From Neoakkermansia glycaniphila (GTDB taxonomy: Bacteria > Verrucomicrobiota > Verrucomicrobiia > Verrucomicrobiales > Akkermansiaceae), in NCBI RefSeq assembly GCF_001683795.1, contig NZ_LIGX01000002.1, positions 124,001 to 188,000 on the forward strand: a stretch of DNA of 64,000 nt, given 5' to 3'. The translations under genes and the position numbers were made by a program. The notes under the pieces were generated by a model, which was given only the letters and a program-made list of their open reading frames with translations, made no database searches and was not told the DNA's origin. Every line of letters begins with the position of its first letter. Within the stretch, counting starts at the first letter, position 1. Below, piece after piece: positions 1 through 8,564 of this stretch.

Positions 1-2559
1 TACATCAGCTCGGGCACACCACCTCCCGCCTCTTCCGCCCGGAAACAGCAATTCGCCCCCTACATGGAACGCCTCCTCGGCATCCTGCGCAACATGCGCG
101 ACAAGGACGCATCGGACGACCTCCGCCACAGCGCCCTGATAGCCCTGTGCAGCCTTCGGGACAAAGAAAGCCGGGACACCCTCATCCGGACATTCCCGCA
201 AATGAGCGCGAGCCGGAAACTCTCCATTCTGGAAACGAACGACAATGTCAGGCTCGACCTCCCCGCCGAGCTGTTCACGCAGGCATTCGCCACCGGCAAC
301 GAACAAATCCGCAAAGCCGTTTACAGCAACCTGCGGTACAAGCGCAGCAGCGACACGCTGGACAAATACCTCACACCGGAAATGTGCGATGCCGCCATGT
401 GGCATGACAGCATCCTCTGGGACTGGGGCAGCGCCTGCCGCTATTCCAGCGCGAACGAACGGCGGTTCTTCCGCTCGTTCCTGCTTGCGGCAGTAGCCAG
501 CGACAAAGTGCCGATGCCGCTCCGCGAAGAAATCGCCTTCTACTGCTGCCTCGATGAAACAACGCGCAAAAAGCCGGAGGTACAGAACTTCATCTCATCA
601 TGCACATCCGCCCGCAAGCCGTATCTGCAATTCATCGACGACGCACCCAAAAAACGGGGCGACATCCTCCCGTGGGCCGTCAAATGGTCAAAATCCCCCG
701 AACCGCTCATCCGCTTCACCGTCGCCAGCTGCCTGCAATCCCTCTACGACTGGAAATTCGTCCTGCCGATCTCGACCAACAAAAAACCGTTGTTCACGGA
801 ACCGGCCATCCTGCGCCGCAAGCTCTCCACCTCCTCCAGCCGCACGGCCCGCGCCCCCGAAGAACTGGTCTCTCTCATACGTGACATGCAGAAGGATACC
901 GACGGCCGTGTCGCAGCAGCGGCGGCCATCTCCCTACTCGGCATCACAGGCGACTGCGACGCCCGACTGCTCAAAAACCAGTTGGAAAAAATAAACGGCA
1001 TTCAGGAAAAACGCCACCTCGATGAAGACGACGACTCCATGACGCTGGAAGAAACGCTGGCCACCATGCTCCAGTCCCAATTCACCCGCATCACCTCCAC
1101 GCGCAACGCTTCATCCTCCGACTCTTCCTACTTCTACAGCTCCGAACAGGTATTCACTCCCCTGCAAGGAAAACTCACCGATTGTGAGAAAGACCTCTTC
1201 TCCTTTGCCGCCATCCTGAATCCCGACTATGTCAAACTCAAGTTGGAAAACGGCGAAAAACTTGACATCGCCGGAAACGGAGAAACCGCCGTCAGCTTCA
1301 CGGCCCTCACCTCCCCGGCCGGCAAGGAAACCGCAGACGGAAAGACTCCCGAAGATGCGGCGGAAAACACGCCAACGCCCGATATTCCTGTTTCCGCCGC
1401 CAACGAAACCGACGAACACGACGCGAGCGATACTCCCACCGGAGACATCGACACGCAAAAAGCCATCGCCATCGTCTTCTTTGAAAAACCGGGATGTGAC
1501 GAATGCGCCCGAACAGAATCCGAACTCCGCGACCTCGCCGTCACCTTCCCGAACATCAAAATCGAAAAAATCGTCATCACCACCCAGAACGGGCTCGAAC
1601 GCAACGCCGCTCTCTGCCGCCGCTTCAACGTACCCGGCAAGGAACGCAGCATCGCTCCTGCCGTCTTCACGCCGAACGGATACCTGACAAAAGCCGACCT
1701 CAACCGCGACAGCCTCCGCCGCCTCATCGAACAGGAAGCACGCCGCAAGACGAACACCGCCGCAGACAACGGCGAAACGGCAAACAGGCTGGCGGACGTC
1801 ACGCAGGAAGAACGGCAGCAGGCACAGGCCGACATCCGCAGCACCTACGAAGACATGACGCTCGGCATCGTCCTCCTCGGCGGCCTGATCGACGGCATCA
1901 ACCCCTGCGCCTTCGCCACACTCATCTTCTTCCTGAGCTACCTTCGCATCGCCCGGCGTTCGCCCAAGGAACTCCTGTGGACGGGTGCGGCCTTCATCCT
2001 CGCCGTCTATCTCACCTACTTCTCGATCGGCCTCGCCTTCAACGAACTCATCGGCGTCATCCAGGGAGCCCACGTCTGGAAAAACGTACTCGACTGGACC
2101 TTCGCCGCCCTCGCCCTGCTCGCCGCCCTACTCTCCTTCCGTGATGCGTGGCTGGCCCGCAGGGGCCGCATGCAAGACATGTCGCTCAAACTACCCAAAT
2201 TCCTGCGTGACCGCATCCACTCCGTCGCCCGCACACAGGCCAAAGCCAGCCGGTACATCCTTGCCGCCTTCATCGCAGGCATCATCATCTCCGTGCTGGA
2301 ACTCGCCTGCACCGGGCAGGTCTATGCGCCCATCATCTACCAGATCCGGGCCGGGCATGAATCGGCCATCGCCATGCTGGCCCTTTACAACTTCGCCTTC
2401 ATCGCCCCGCTTCTGCTCATCTTCTACCTGAGCTACAAAGGCATGAGCACGCAAAGCCTCATCCGCTTCCAGGAAAGACACAGCTTCATGGTGAAGCTCC
2501 TCCTCGGCATCCTCTTCCTCGTGCTGGCTGCCGTCATCCTCCTCACCTCGCTGTCATAA
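1..2559 (+). CDS. HEAT-repeat / thioredoxin-like / CcdA-DsbD-type membrane fusion protein (5' truncated)
   Basis: The frame is open to the first base, so the true start lies upstream; 852 residues are visible. Roughly the first 300 residues are helical and HEAT-like. A thioredoxin-like segment follows with a CDEC pair at visible residues 499 and 502 after a VFF strand. The last 220 residues form about six membrane helices with the NPCAF motif (Cys 636) and a second conserved Cys in ELACTGQVY (770), the two-cysteine pattern of CcdA/DsbD electron transporters. A role in passing reductant across the inner membrane to periplasmic thiols is likely. Joining HEAT repeats to this core in one chain is unusual. 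The transporter family is confident; the substrate is unknown. Confidence 0.8.
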   Translation, partial: YISSGTPPPASSARKQQFAPYMERLLGILRNMRDKDASDDLRHSALIALCSLRDKESRDTLIRTFPQMSASRKLSILETNDNVRLDLPAELFTQAFATGNEQIRKAVYSNLRYKRSSDTLDKYLTPEMCDAAMWHDSILWDWGSACRYSSANERRFFRSFLLAAVASDKVPMPLREEIAFYCCLDETTRKKPEVQNFISSCTSARKPYLQFIDDAPKKRGDILPWAVKWSKSPEPLIRFTVASCLQSLYDWKFVLPISTNKKPLFTEPAILRRKLSTSSSRTARAPEELVSLIRDMQKDTDGRVAAAAAISLLGITGDCDARLLKNQLEKINGIQEKRHLDEDDDSMTLEETLATMLQSQFTRITSTRNASSSDSSYFYSSEQVFTPLQGKLTDCEKDLFSFAAILNPDYVKLKLENGEKLDIAGNGETAVSFTALTSPAGKETADGKTPEDAAENTPTPDIPVSAANETDEHDASDTPTGDIDTQKAIAIVFFEKPGCDECARTESELRDLAVTFPNIKIEKIVITTQNGLERNAALCRRFNVPGKERSIAPAVFTPNGYLTKADLNRDSLRRLIEQEARRKTNTAADNGETANRLADVTQEERQQAQADIRSTYEDMTLGIVLLGGLIDGINPCAFATLIFFLSYLRIARRSPKELLWTGAAFILAVYLTYFSIGLAFNELIGVIQGAHVWKNVLDWTFAALALLAALLSFRDAWLARRGRMQDMSLKLPKFLRDRIHSVARTQAKASRYILAAFIAGIIISVLELACTGQVYAPIIYQIRAGHESAIAMLALYNFAFIAPLLLIFYLSYKGMSTQSLIRFQERHSFMVKLLLGILFLVLAAVILLTSLS

Positions 2560-2570
2560 CGCTTCGCATG

Positions 2571-2620
2571 CCCGGCAGAACAAGCTGCCGGGTACCGGGC
2601 CATCCCTGTCGGATGGCCCG
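2571..2620. other. two tandem perfect hairpins
   Basis: An 8-bp stem (2571-2578 with 2585-2592) is followed at once by a 10-bp stem (2596-2605 with 2611-2620). No T-run follows on either strand. It may be an atypical terminator after the redox gene or an RNA processing site. Confidence 0.5.
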
Positions 2621-2718
2621 CTTCATCGTCTCCACGAGAACGAAAAAAGAGCGAATTCAGTCGGATAAACGTTCCTATGGTGCCACGGCTCATTCGGCAA
2701 GTAAGGCGCAATTCCGGC

Positions 2719-2746
2719 GTGACAAGGCAATGATTTCTGCTAGAAT
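2719..2746 (+). promoter_or_regulatory. sigma70-like promoter of dapA
   Basis: GTGACA, 16-bp spacer, TAGAAT. The dapA ATG is 14 bases past the -10 box, giving a leader of only about 8 bases. Confidence 0.6.
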
Positions 2747-2760
2747 CTCCTGCGACATCT

Positions 2761-3642
2761 ATGACGCACCGTGGACTTTATACAGCGCTGGTAACACCTT
2801 TCCGCAACAACAAAGTCGATGTGGATGCCTACAAGCAGCTCATCGAACGCCAAATCGCCGCCGGTGTGGACGGCATCGTCCCCGTCGGAACCACCGGGGA
2901 ATCTCCCACCCTCACCCATGAGGAACACCTCGACGTCATCCGCTACGCCGTCGAAACCGCTGCCGGCCGCTGCCAGGTCATCGCCGGTACAGGATCGAAC
3001 TCCACCCGCGAAGCCATCAACATGACGCAGGAAGCGGAACGCGCCGGAGCCGACGGCACCCTTCAGGTGGCACCCTACTACAACCGCCCCTCGCAGGAAG
3101 GCATCTACCTCCACTTCAAGGCCATTGCCGAACAGACCGCCCTGCCCATCATGCTGTACAGCATCCCCGGCCGCTGCGGCGTCGAAATCGCCGTCGAAAC
3201 CGCCGCCGCCCTCGCCAAAGACTGCGGCAACATCATCTCCATCAAGGAAGCCGGCGGCAGCGTCGACCGCGTCAACCAGCTCCTGCAGGCCCTCCCCGAA
3301 AGCTGCTCCATCCTCAGCGGAGACGACGGGCTGGCCGTCCCCTTCATCTCCTGCGGCGCACGGGGCCTCGTCTCCGTCACCTCGAACCTCGCTCCCGCAG
3401 CCATGAAGGAACTTGTGGACGCCGCCCTCTCCGGCGACGGCAAACTCGCGCTGGAACTCCAGAAAAAATACTATCCGCTCATGAAAGGCCTCATGAGCCT
3501 CGACACCAACCCGGTGCCGATCAAGGCCGCCCTTGCCGCCTGCGGCCTCATGACCGACGAAATCCATCTTCCTCTCGTTCCTCTTGCGGAAACAAAAATC
3601 CCCGCTCTGAAAGAACTCCTCACCCGCTTCGGCCTGCTGTAA
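2761..3642 (+). CDS. dapA: 4-hydroxy-tetrahydrodipicolinate synthase
   Basis: Condenses pyruvate with aspartate semialdehyde, the first committed step to meso-diaminopimelate and lysine, in the cytoplasm. 293 residues, the usual family length. The pyruvate-binding GTTGES loop is present, with Tyr107 (in PYYNRP), Tyr133 (in MLYSIPGR) and the Schiff-base Lys162 (in SIKEAGG), close to E. coli numbering. The start is fixed by a promoter just upstream. dapB follows after 13 bases and a terminator lies after dapB, so the two form a small operon. dapF is elsewhere in the window. Confidence 0.96.
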   Translation: MTHRGLYTALVTPFRNNKVDVDAYKQLIERQIAAGVDGIVPVGTTGESPTLTHEEHLDVIRYAVETAAGRCQVIAGTGSNSTREAINMTQEAERAGADGTLQVAPYYNRPSQEGIYLHFKAIAEQTALPIMLYSIPGRCGVEIAVETAAALAKDCGNIISIKEAGGSVDRVNQLLQALPESCSILSGDDGLAVPFISCGARGLVSVTSNLAPAAMKELVDAALSGDGKLALELQKKYYPLMKGLMSLDTNPVPIKAALAACGLMTDEIHLPLVPLAETKIPALKELLTRFGLL

Positions 3643-3655
3643 CGCACCTCCCGCC

Positions 3656-4393
3656 ATGAACATCCTCATCACAGGCATCACAGGCCGCATGGGCCGCGCC
3701 GTCCTCGAAGCCGTCGAAGCCAATCCGGCTTCCACCGTAGGCGGCACGCACAACGTCGGAGAAGACATCGCCGCCGCCATGCAGCCCTGCGACGCCGTCA
3801 TCGACTTCTCCTTCCACGGCTTCACCACCGAACTCCTTGCCGAAGCCGTCCGCCAGAACAAACCCGTCGTCATCGGCACCACCGGACACACGGACGAAGA
3901 ACGCGCCGCCATCGCGGAAGCCGCCAAAAGCATCCCCGTCGTCTTCGCCGCCAACTTCTCCGTCGGTGTCAACACCCTCTTCTGGCTCTCCCGGCAGGCC
4001 TCCCGCATCCTCAAGGACGGCTACGACGTCGAAATCATCGAAATGCACCATCACCACAAGCTCGATGCACCGTCCGGCACGGCCCGCCGTCTGGCGGAAG
4101 TCATCTGCGAAGAGATGGACATGGACTACAAGCAAAACGTCGTGCATGGCCGCGAAGGCCTCGTCGGAGTACGCCCGAAAAAGGAAATCGGCATGCACAG
4201 CATGCGGGGCGGCGACGTCGTCGGCGACCACACCGCCATCTTCGCCACGGATGGAGAACGCATCGAACTCACCCACAAGGCATCCAGCCGCATGAGCTTC
4301 GCATCCGGCTCCGTCCGCGCGGCTCTCTGGCTTGCGGACAAACCCGCAGGCCTCTACGACATGGAAGACGTACTGGGCTTCTCCAAGGATTGA
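3656..4393 (+). CDS. dapB: 4-hydroxy-tetrahydrodipicolinate reductase
   Basis: NAD(P)H-dependent reduction of the DapA product to tetrahydrodipicolinate. 245 residues. The N-terminal Rossmann motif GITGRMGRAV (residues 5-14) and the substrate-binding/catalytic HHHHKLDAPSGTA segment are clear. It lies 13 bases after dapA with no Shine-Dalgarno sequence, so coupled translation or an SD-independent start is likely. A U-rich hairpin terminator follows. Confidence 0.96.
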   Translation: MNILITGITGRMGRAVLEAVEANPASTVGGTHNVGEDIAAAMQPCDAVIDFSFHGFTTELLAEAVRQNKPVVIGTTGHTDEERAAIAEAAKSIPVVFAANFSVGVNTLFWLSRQASRILKDGYDVEIIEMHHHHKLDAPSGTARRLAEVICEEMDMDYKQNVVHGREGLVGVRPKKEIGMHSMRGGDVVGDHTAIFATDGERIELTHKASSRMSFASGSVRAALWLADKPAGLYDMEDVLGFSKD

Positions 4394-4410
4394 ACCATCT
4401 CTGCACAGAC

Positions 4411-4447
4411 GAGGCACAGGCTTTCCGCCTGTGCCTCTCTTTCTTTC
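4411..4447 (+). terminator. rho-independent terminator after dapAB
   Basis: A perfect 11-bp GC-rich stem (4411-4421 with 4427-4437), 5-base loop, followed by the T-rich TCTTTCTTT. Confidence 0.75.
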
Positions 4448-4463
4448 CGCCATCCTTCCGAAC

Positions 4464-4973
4464 ATGCCCACGTCCACACGTCCCTGCGGCATCGCGCTCG
4501 GCTCCAACCTCGGCGACCGGGCCGCATCCCTCACCCGCGCCAGCGACCTCCTGCAGGCACAATTCGGCGCTATCCGGCAATCTGGCCTCTACGCCACCGA
4601 ACCGCAAAACTGCCCTCCCGGTTCCCCGGACTACATCAACGCCGTCGTCGAACTCGACTGCGGACTCGAACCGGAAGCTCTCCTGCAGGCCACACAAACC
4701 ATCGAACGCGAACTGGGACGCACGCGCACCGGGATTTACGGCGAACCGCGCACCGTCGATCTGGACATCCTCTACATGGGTAGCCTCACGCACCATTCTC
4801 CCTCCCTCACCCTGCCCCATCCCCGCCTCCACCTGCGCCGCTTCGTCCTGCTCCCTCTGGCGGACATACGCCCCGGCCTCATCCTTCCCGGCCAGTCCAT
4901 GACCGTCCGGGAACTCCTCGACCACCTTCCTTCCGGCGAACCGGAACCCGAACTCATCGCGACACACTGGTAA
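4464..4973 (+). CDS. folK: 2-amino-4-hydroxy-6-hydroxymethyldihydropteridine pyrophosphokinase
   Basis: Transfers pyrophosphate from ATP to hydroxymethyl-dihydropterin in folate synthesis. 169 residues. Family motifs include the N-terminal ALGSNLGDR (residues 10-18), a central ELGRTRTG, and RTVDLDILYMG, whose acidic residues bind Mg-ATP. The ATG at 4464 is chosen because the ALGSNLGD motif normally begins within about 10 residues of the start; an upstream in-frame ATG lies inside dapB. panB starts two bases after its stop, so a folK-panB pair is likely. Confidence 0.93.
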   Translation: MPTSTRPCGIALGSNLGDRAASLTRASDLLQAQFGAIRQSGLYATEPQNCPPGSPDYINAVVELDCGLEPEALLQATQTIERELGRTRTGIYGEPRTVDLDILYMGSLTHHSPSLTLPHPRLHLRRFVLLPLADIRPGLILPGQSMTVRELLDHLPSGEPEPELIATHW

Positions 4974-4975
4974 TC

Positions 4976-5746
4976 ATGAACACACCTCTCGCACAGGCCG
5001 CAGCCATCCGCTCCCGCAAAGGAGGCAAGCCCATCGCCATGCTGACGGCCTACGACTATCCCACCGCGCGCACGCTCGACGAAGCGGGTGTGGACATCCT
5101 CCTCGTAGGCGACTCGCTGGGAATGGTCGTCCTCGGATATCCGGACACCACCCACGTCACCCTCGCGCACATGCTCCACCATGGCGAAGCCGTCGCCCGC
5201 GCCGCCAAACGCGCACTCGTCGTCGTCGACCTCCCCATCAACACCTACGACACTCCCGAACAGGCGCTCGACACCGCACGAAAACTCGTCGCTGCAGGCG
5301 CAGGAGCCGTCAAACTCGAAGGAGGGTGCGACAAGGAAGCCCACATCGCCGCCATCACTGCCGCAGGCATCCCCGTCATGGGCCACATCGGCCTCCTCCC
5401 CCAGAACGTTCTCAAGGAAGGCGGCTACAAAATGAAAGGCAAAACCGATGCGGAAATCGCCCAGCTCCATGCCGATGCCCAGGCCGTCGCCCACGCGGGA
5501 GCCTTCAGCACCGTCATCGAATGCACCAGGGCGGACACAGCCCGCAGCATCACCGAAGCATGCCCCATCCCCACCATCGGCATCGGTTCGGGCAAAAACT
5601 GCTGCGACGGCGAAGTCGCCGTCATCTCCGACCTCGTCGGCGCCTTCCCGTGGTTCGTCCCCGCCTTCGTGCAACCCCGCGCCCACATCGCGGAATCCAT
5701 CACCGAAGCTGCACAGGCATGGATGCGCGACGTGCAGGGAGAATAA
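4976..5746 (+). CDS. panB: 3-methyl-2-oxobutanoate hydroxymethyltransferase
   Basis: Makes ketopantoate from ketoisovalerate and methylene-tetrahydrofolate, the first pantothenate/CoA step. 256 residues, typical. Recognised by MLTAYDYPTA near the N-terminus, the metal-binding LVGDSLGMVVLG (residues 43-54), AVKLEGG and PVMGHIGLLPQ, and the later IGIGSG loop. Starts two bases after folK. panE, the next pathway enzyme, is at 25400, so the pathway genes are dispersed. Confidence 0.96.
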   Translation: MNTPLAQAAAIRSRKGGKPIAMLTAYDYPTARTLDEAGVDILLVGDSLGMVVLGYPDTTHVTLAHMLHHGEAVARAAKRALVVVDLPINTYDTPEQALDTARKLVAAGAGAVKLEGGCDKEAHIAAITAAGIPVMGHIGLLPQNVLKEGGYKMKGKTDAEIAQLHADAQAVAHAGAFSTVIECTRADTARSITEACPIPTIGIGSGKNCCDGEVAVISDLVGAFPWFVPAFVQPRAHIAESITEAAQAWMRDVQGE

Positions 5747-5800
5747 CTCGCCACCGCCACGGCTTTCCCCGCCATCGTCGGCACGGAACGCACTCCGGGC

Positions 5801-5829
5801 TTGCACTCGCCTAGCCGCGCCAGTACATT
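5801..5829 (+). promoter_or_regulatory. sigma70-like promoter of the TIM-barrel gene
   Basis: TTGCAC, 17-bp spacer, TACATT; 23 bases before the GTG start. Confidence 0.55.
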
Positions 5830-5852
5830 GGCAGCTCATACATCCTTTCACC

Positions 5853-6779
5853 GTGAACGTATTCTCCACATGTTGGCACAGCCGCCGCCACCACGACGGC
5901 GAAGCCATGATCGACGAAATCCTCGAACTCGGCTTCGAGGCTGTCGAACTCTCCCACGGCCTCCAGCTGACGCTCCTGCCCGGCATCAAAAAAGCGGTGG
6001 AAGACAAACGCGCGCGCATCGAAGGCGTTCACAACTTCTTTCCCGCCCCCATCGAATCCCTCGGCGACTCGCCGGACATGTACCAGTTCACCTCCTACAA
6101 GGAACCGGAACGCAAGCGCGCCCTCGAACTCACCTTCCAGACCATGGAACATGCGGCCGAACTGGGGGCATCCTACGTCGTCCTGCACATGGGCAGCGTC
6201 CCCTTCTTCAAAGCCAACGAATGCACGCGAGAACTGGAACGCATGGCACGCAACGGCCTCATCGGCACCCGGGAATACGCCCTGAGAAAAGGCGAAATCG
6301 TCCGCCGGCGCATGGAACTGGGTCCGCGCTACTGCGAACGTGCCCGCGATACACTCGCCGCACTTGCAGACAAGGCCGCCGAATGGAACCTCAAGCTCGG
6401 CATCGAAGGCCGCAGCCATCTTGAACAGGTGCCCGACGAGCCCGAAATGCTCCAACTTATGCAGGAATTCGCCGATCATCCGCATATCGGATACTGGCAC
6501 GACTTCGGCCACATCCAACGCAAGCACAACCTACTCCTGCTCAATCACGAAGAATTCCTCCAATCCATGCAACCCTATCTGATCGGTTCGCATGTCAACG
6601 ACGTCCGCTGGCCTTCACGCGACCACCGCGCACCTTTCAAGGGAGGCGATGTGGACTTCGCCGCGTTGTTGCGCTACTTCAAGCCGGAAATGCCCTTAAG
6701 CTGGGAACTCTCCTCCTCCATGACGGTGGACGACATCCGCACCGCCAGGCAAAAATGGGATGCATGCCTTCCCTGGTAA
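5853..6779 (+). CDS. xylose-isomerase-like TIM-barrel protein
   Basis: 308 residues from a GTG start placed just downstream of a good promoter. The open frame extends further back, but only into panB in another frame. Belongs to the AP-endonuclease family 2/sugar-isomerase superfamily: barrel strands end in GVHNFFP, VLHMGS, LGIEGRSH, WHDFGH and GSHVND, whose His, Glu and Asp residues are placed to bind a divalent metal. Such proteins are usually sugar-phosphate or inositol epimerases/isomerases or AP endonucleases. The substrate cannot be told from sequence. Not obviously part of an operon. Confidence 0.75.
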   Translation: MNVFSTCWHSRRHHDGEAMIDEILELGFEAVELSHGLQLTLLPGIKKAVEDKRARIEGVHNFFPAPIESLGDSPDMYQFTSYKEPERKRALELTFQTMEHAAELGASYVVLHMGSVPFFKANECTRELERMARNGLIGTREYALRKGEIVRRRMELGPRYCERARDTLAALADKAAEWNLKLGIEGRSHLEQVPDEPEMLQLMQEFADHPHIGYWHDFGHIQRKHNLLLLNHEEFLQSMQPYLIGSHVNDVRWPSRDHRAPFKGGDVDFAALLRYFKPEMPLSWELSSSMTVDDIRTARQKWDACLPW

Positions 6780-6819
6780 GGCACAGATAGCCTCCTCCCT
6801 GAAGGCATCCGCATGACAC

Positions 6820-7233
6820 TCACTCGGGTTTGCCGTAGGTCACAAATGCCTTGCGCAACGTCTCCGAACCGAAAAATTCCTTATCGCTGATCTGTTTCAT
6901 ATGAGCAATATAGGTATGCAGATACTTGGAAACCGTATTGAGATAGAGACCGTCCAGCCTCTTCTGCTCTTCCGGAGGCAGCACGGCAAGCTTCTTCGAA
7001 GCTTTCTTGATCTCATCCATCTGTTCCGCCAGTTTCAGCATCTCCGGAGCAGCCGCATCGGCAGACTCCTTGTCTTTCACCGTGGAAAGGAGGTCGTTCA
7101 ACCCCTTGAGAACGGCAACCAACTGTTTGACATTGGTTTCCGCCAGCTGCACGGCAGACGGCTCGGCAGCCTCCTGGGCAAGCACGATCCCGGACAAGGG
7201 CAAACCGAGCAACAACATGGATGTCGTATACAT
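6820..7233 (-). CDS. small secreted helical protein, paralogue A
   Basis: 137 residues with an N-terminal signal peptide ending near VLA-QE. The mature part is helical and charged. It shares three marks with the next two leftward genes: a signal peptide, a central V-x-DK-[EA]-[ST]-A-[DE] motif (VKDKESADAA here) and a C-terminal [FY][FY]GS motif (EFFGSETL). The ATG lies 8 bases after a -10 box, supporting this start and a leaderless mRNA. Family not recognised; probably a periplasmic or surface protein of lineage-restricted type. Confidence 0.7.
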   Translation of the reverse strand: MYTTSMLLLGLPLSGIVLAQEAAEPSAVQLAETNVKQLVAVLKGLNDLLSTVKDKESADAAAPEMLKLAEQMDEIKKASKKLAVLPPEEQKRLDGLYLNTVSKYLHTYIAHMKQISDKEFFGSETLRKAFVTYGKPE

Positions 7234-7241
7234 ACGTGCGC

Positions 7242-7270
7242 AGTGTACTGAGCAAGCTGCGCGCCGTCAA
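7242..7270 (-). promoter_or_regulatory. promoter of paralogue A, leaderless type
   Basis: TTGACG, 17-bp spacer, TACACT, then 8 bases to the ATG. Confidence 0.7.
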
Positions 7271-7331
7271 TACCAAAGACACGTTTTTTCAACAAAAGAC
7301 GCACTCTGCAGACATGGAGTGCAGCGCAACG

Positions 7332-7814
7332 TCAACCCATCGAAGGAAAGATACCTTTCAGATCCTCCATAAAGGTTTCCACAGCCTCTTTCAACGCTAC
7401 GGAACCGTAATAATCCGCCTGCCGCAGCAAAGCCAGTTTCCGGGCGCTGCTCTCGGACAATGCTTTCAATTCTCCATCGTATTTGGCGCAAATGCGCTCC
7501 GTTTCCTCGGAGGAAACATCCTCCATCTCATCCAGAGATACCAGCACCTTGTGCAACTTCCGGCATGCAACCAGAAATGCCGGCACGGCAGATTCCGCTG
7601 TCGCCTTGTCCTTCACCTGAGCCAGGCAGGCATCGATCTCCCTCAACACAGTCGCCGTTTGCACGATGGCCGCTTCCGCAGGAGGCAAAGCTTCATCAGC
7701 CGCTTTCCCGGATACGGAAGCGGAAGCTCCGGCAGCCGAAGCTGAAGAAACTCCACCCAAGGCAAGCGACGCAATCCCGGCAAACAGAACACATGTGACG
7801 GTCATCCCCTTCAT
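7332..7814 (-). CDS. small secreted helical protein, paralogue B
   Basis: 160 residues from the ATG at 7814, chosen because it begins a classic signal peptide (MKGMTVTCVLF, then Ala-rich); a few upstream in-frame codons are unlikely to be translated. Carries the family marks VKDKATAESA and DYYGSVAL. The mature chain is acidic and helical with two cysteines (CLAQV and CRKLHK regions). Function unknown. No convincing promoter was found directly upstream. Confidence 0.65.
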   Translation of the reverse strand: MKGMTVTCVLFAGIASLALGGVSSASAAGASASVSGKAADEALPPAEAAIVQTATVLREIDACLAQVKDKATAESAVPAFLVACRKLHKVLVSLDEMEDVSSEETERICAKYDGELKALSESSARKLALLRQADYYGSVALKEAVETFMEDLKGIFPSMG

Positions 7815-7963
7815 CCTAGAAAAAACACAGAAGAAGATCAAGCCGCAATCGCACCAGCTATCCTCTTCTGCACGACATCGCGATGAAGGGCAGATCCATA
7901 CGCAAAACAGGCACGCCCCTTTACCGGGAACGTGCCTGAAAAGATTCCAAACGGAATGAAAAT

Positions 7964-8464
7964 TTACTTCATGTTGTCGGTCAGAACAGTTTCAAGCTCT
8001 TCGGAACCGTAGAATTTATTTTCCTTCAGTTTCTGCGTGGTCTGTTCGAGTTCGGCGGAAACTTTCAGGATTTCCGGCAGATACTGCTGCTGCAAAGCGG
8101 TCATATCGGCCTGAGAAGGAGGAGCCATGTTTTCGGTAGACTTCTGCATGTCTTCCATCTTGGCTTTGATACCCTTGAGCGTGACAGCGGCTGCATCGGC
8201 GGTAGCTTTGTCCGTGACTTTACCCAGAGCCGTATTGATTTCGCCGAGCATACCGACCATGCTCTTCATCAGAGAGTCGGCTTCCTCGCGCGTGGCCTGG
8301 CGCTTGTCGCCGGCGGCGGGGGCTGCGGGCTGGGCCGGAGTCAACTCAGCGGCGGGAACGGCCGGCTGGGCAGGCTGTACCGGTGTGGCGGGCACGGTAT
8401 CCTGGGCCATCACGCCACCAGCGATTGCCATGGCTCCGATTGTCAGTATGGATGTCATTTGCAT
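7964..8464 (-). CDS. small secreted helical protein, paralogue C, with Pro/Ala linker
   Basis: 166 residues. After a signal peptide ending near VMAQD there is a linker rich in Pro, Ala and Gln (residues 22-52), then a helical domain with VTDKATADAA and KFYGSEEL, the marks shared with the two genes to its left. The start at 8464 is preferred over an upstream in-frame TTG because a strong promoter places transcription start almost on this ATG. The linker could span the periplasm or peptidoglycan. Function unknown. Confidence 0.7.
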   Translation of the reverse strand: MQMTSILTIGAMAIAGGVMAQDTVPATPVQPAQPAVPAAELTPAQPAAPAAGDKRQATREEADSLMKSMVGMLGEINTALGKVTDKATADAAAVTLKGIKAKMEDMQKSTENMAPPSQADMTALQQQYLPEILKVSAELEQTTQKLKENKFYGSEELETVLTDNMK

Positions 8465-8472
8465 ACGCAATG

Positions 8473-8501
8473 ATAGTATGCCTGCAAACAGAGCGTGTCA
8501 A
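8473..8501 (-). promoter_or_regulatory. strong promoter of paralogue C, leaderless type
   Basis: Consensus TTGACA, 17-bp spacer, TACTAT, 8 bases to the ATG at 8464. Confidence 0.75.
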
Positions 8502-8564
8502 TCGCAATTCCCGATGCAGTCGAAAATAATTCTCTCCCTATTTGTTACTGCGGGAATACGGAGT

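Noticed and set aside
5448-5852. Upstream extension of the TIM-barrel gene
   Set aside because: It overlaps panB in another frame; the promoter at 5801-5829 and domain start support GTG 5853.
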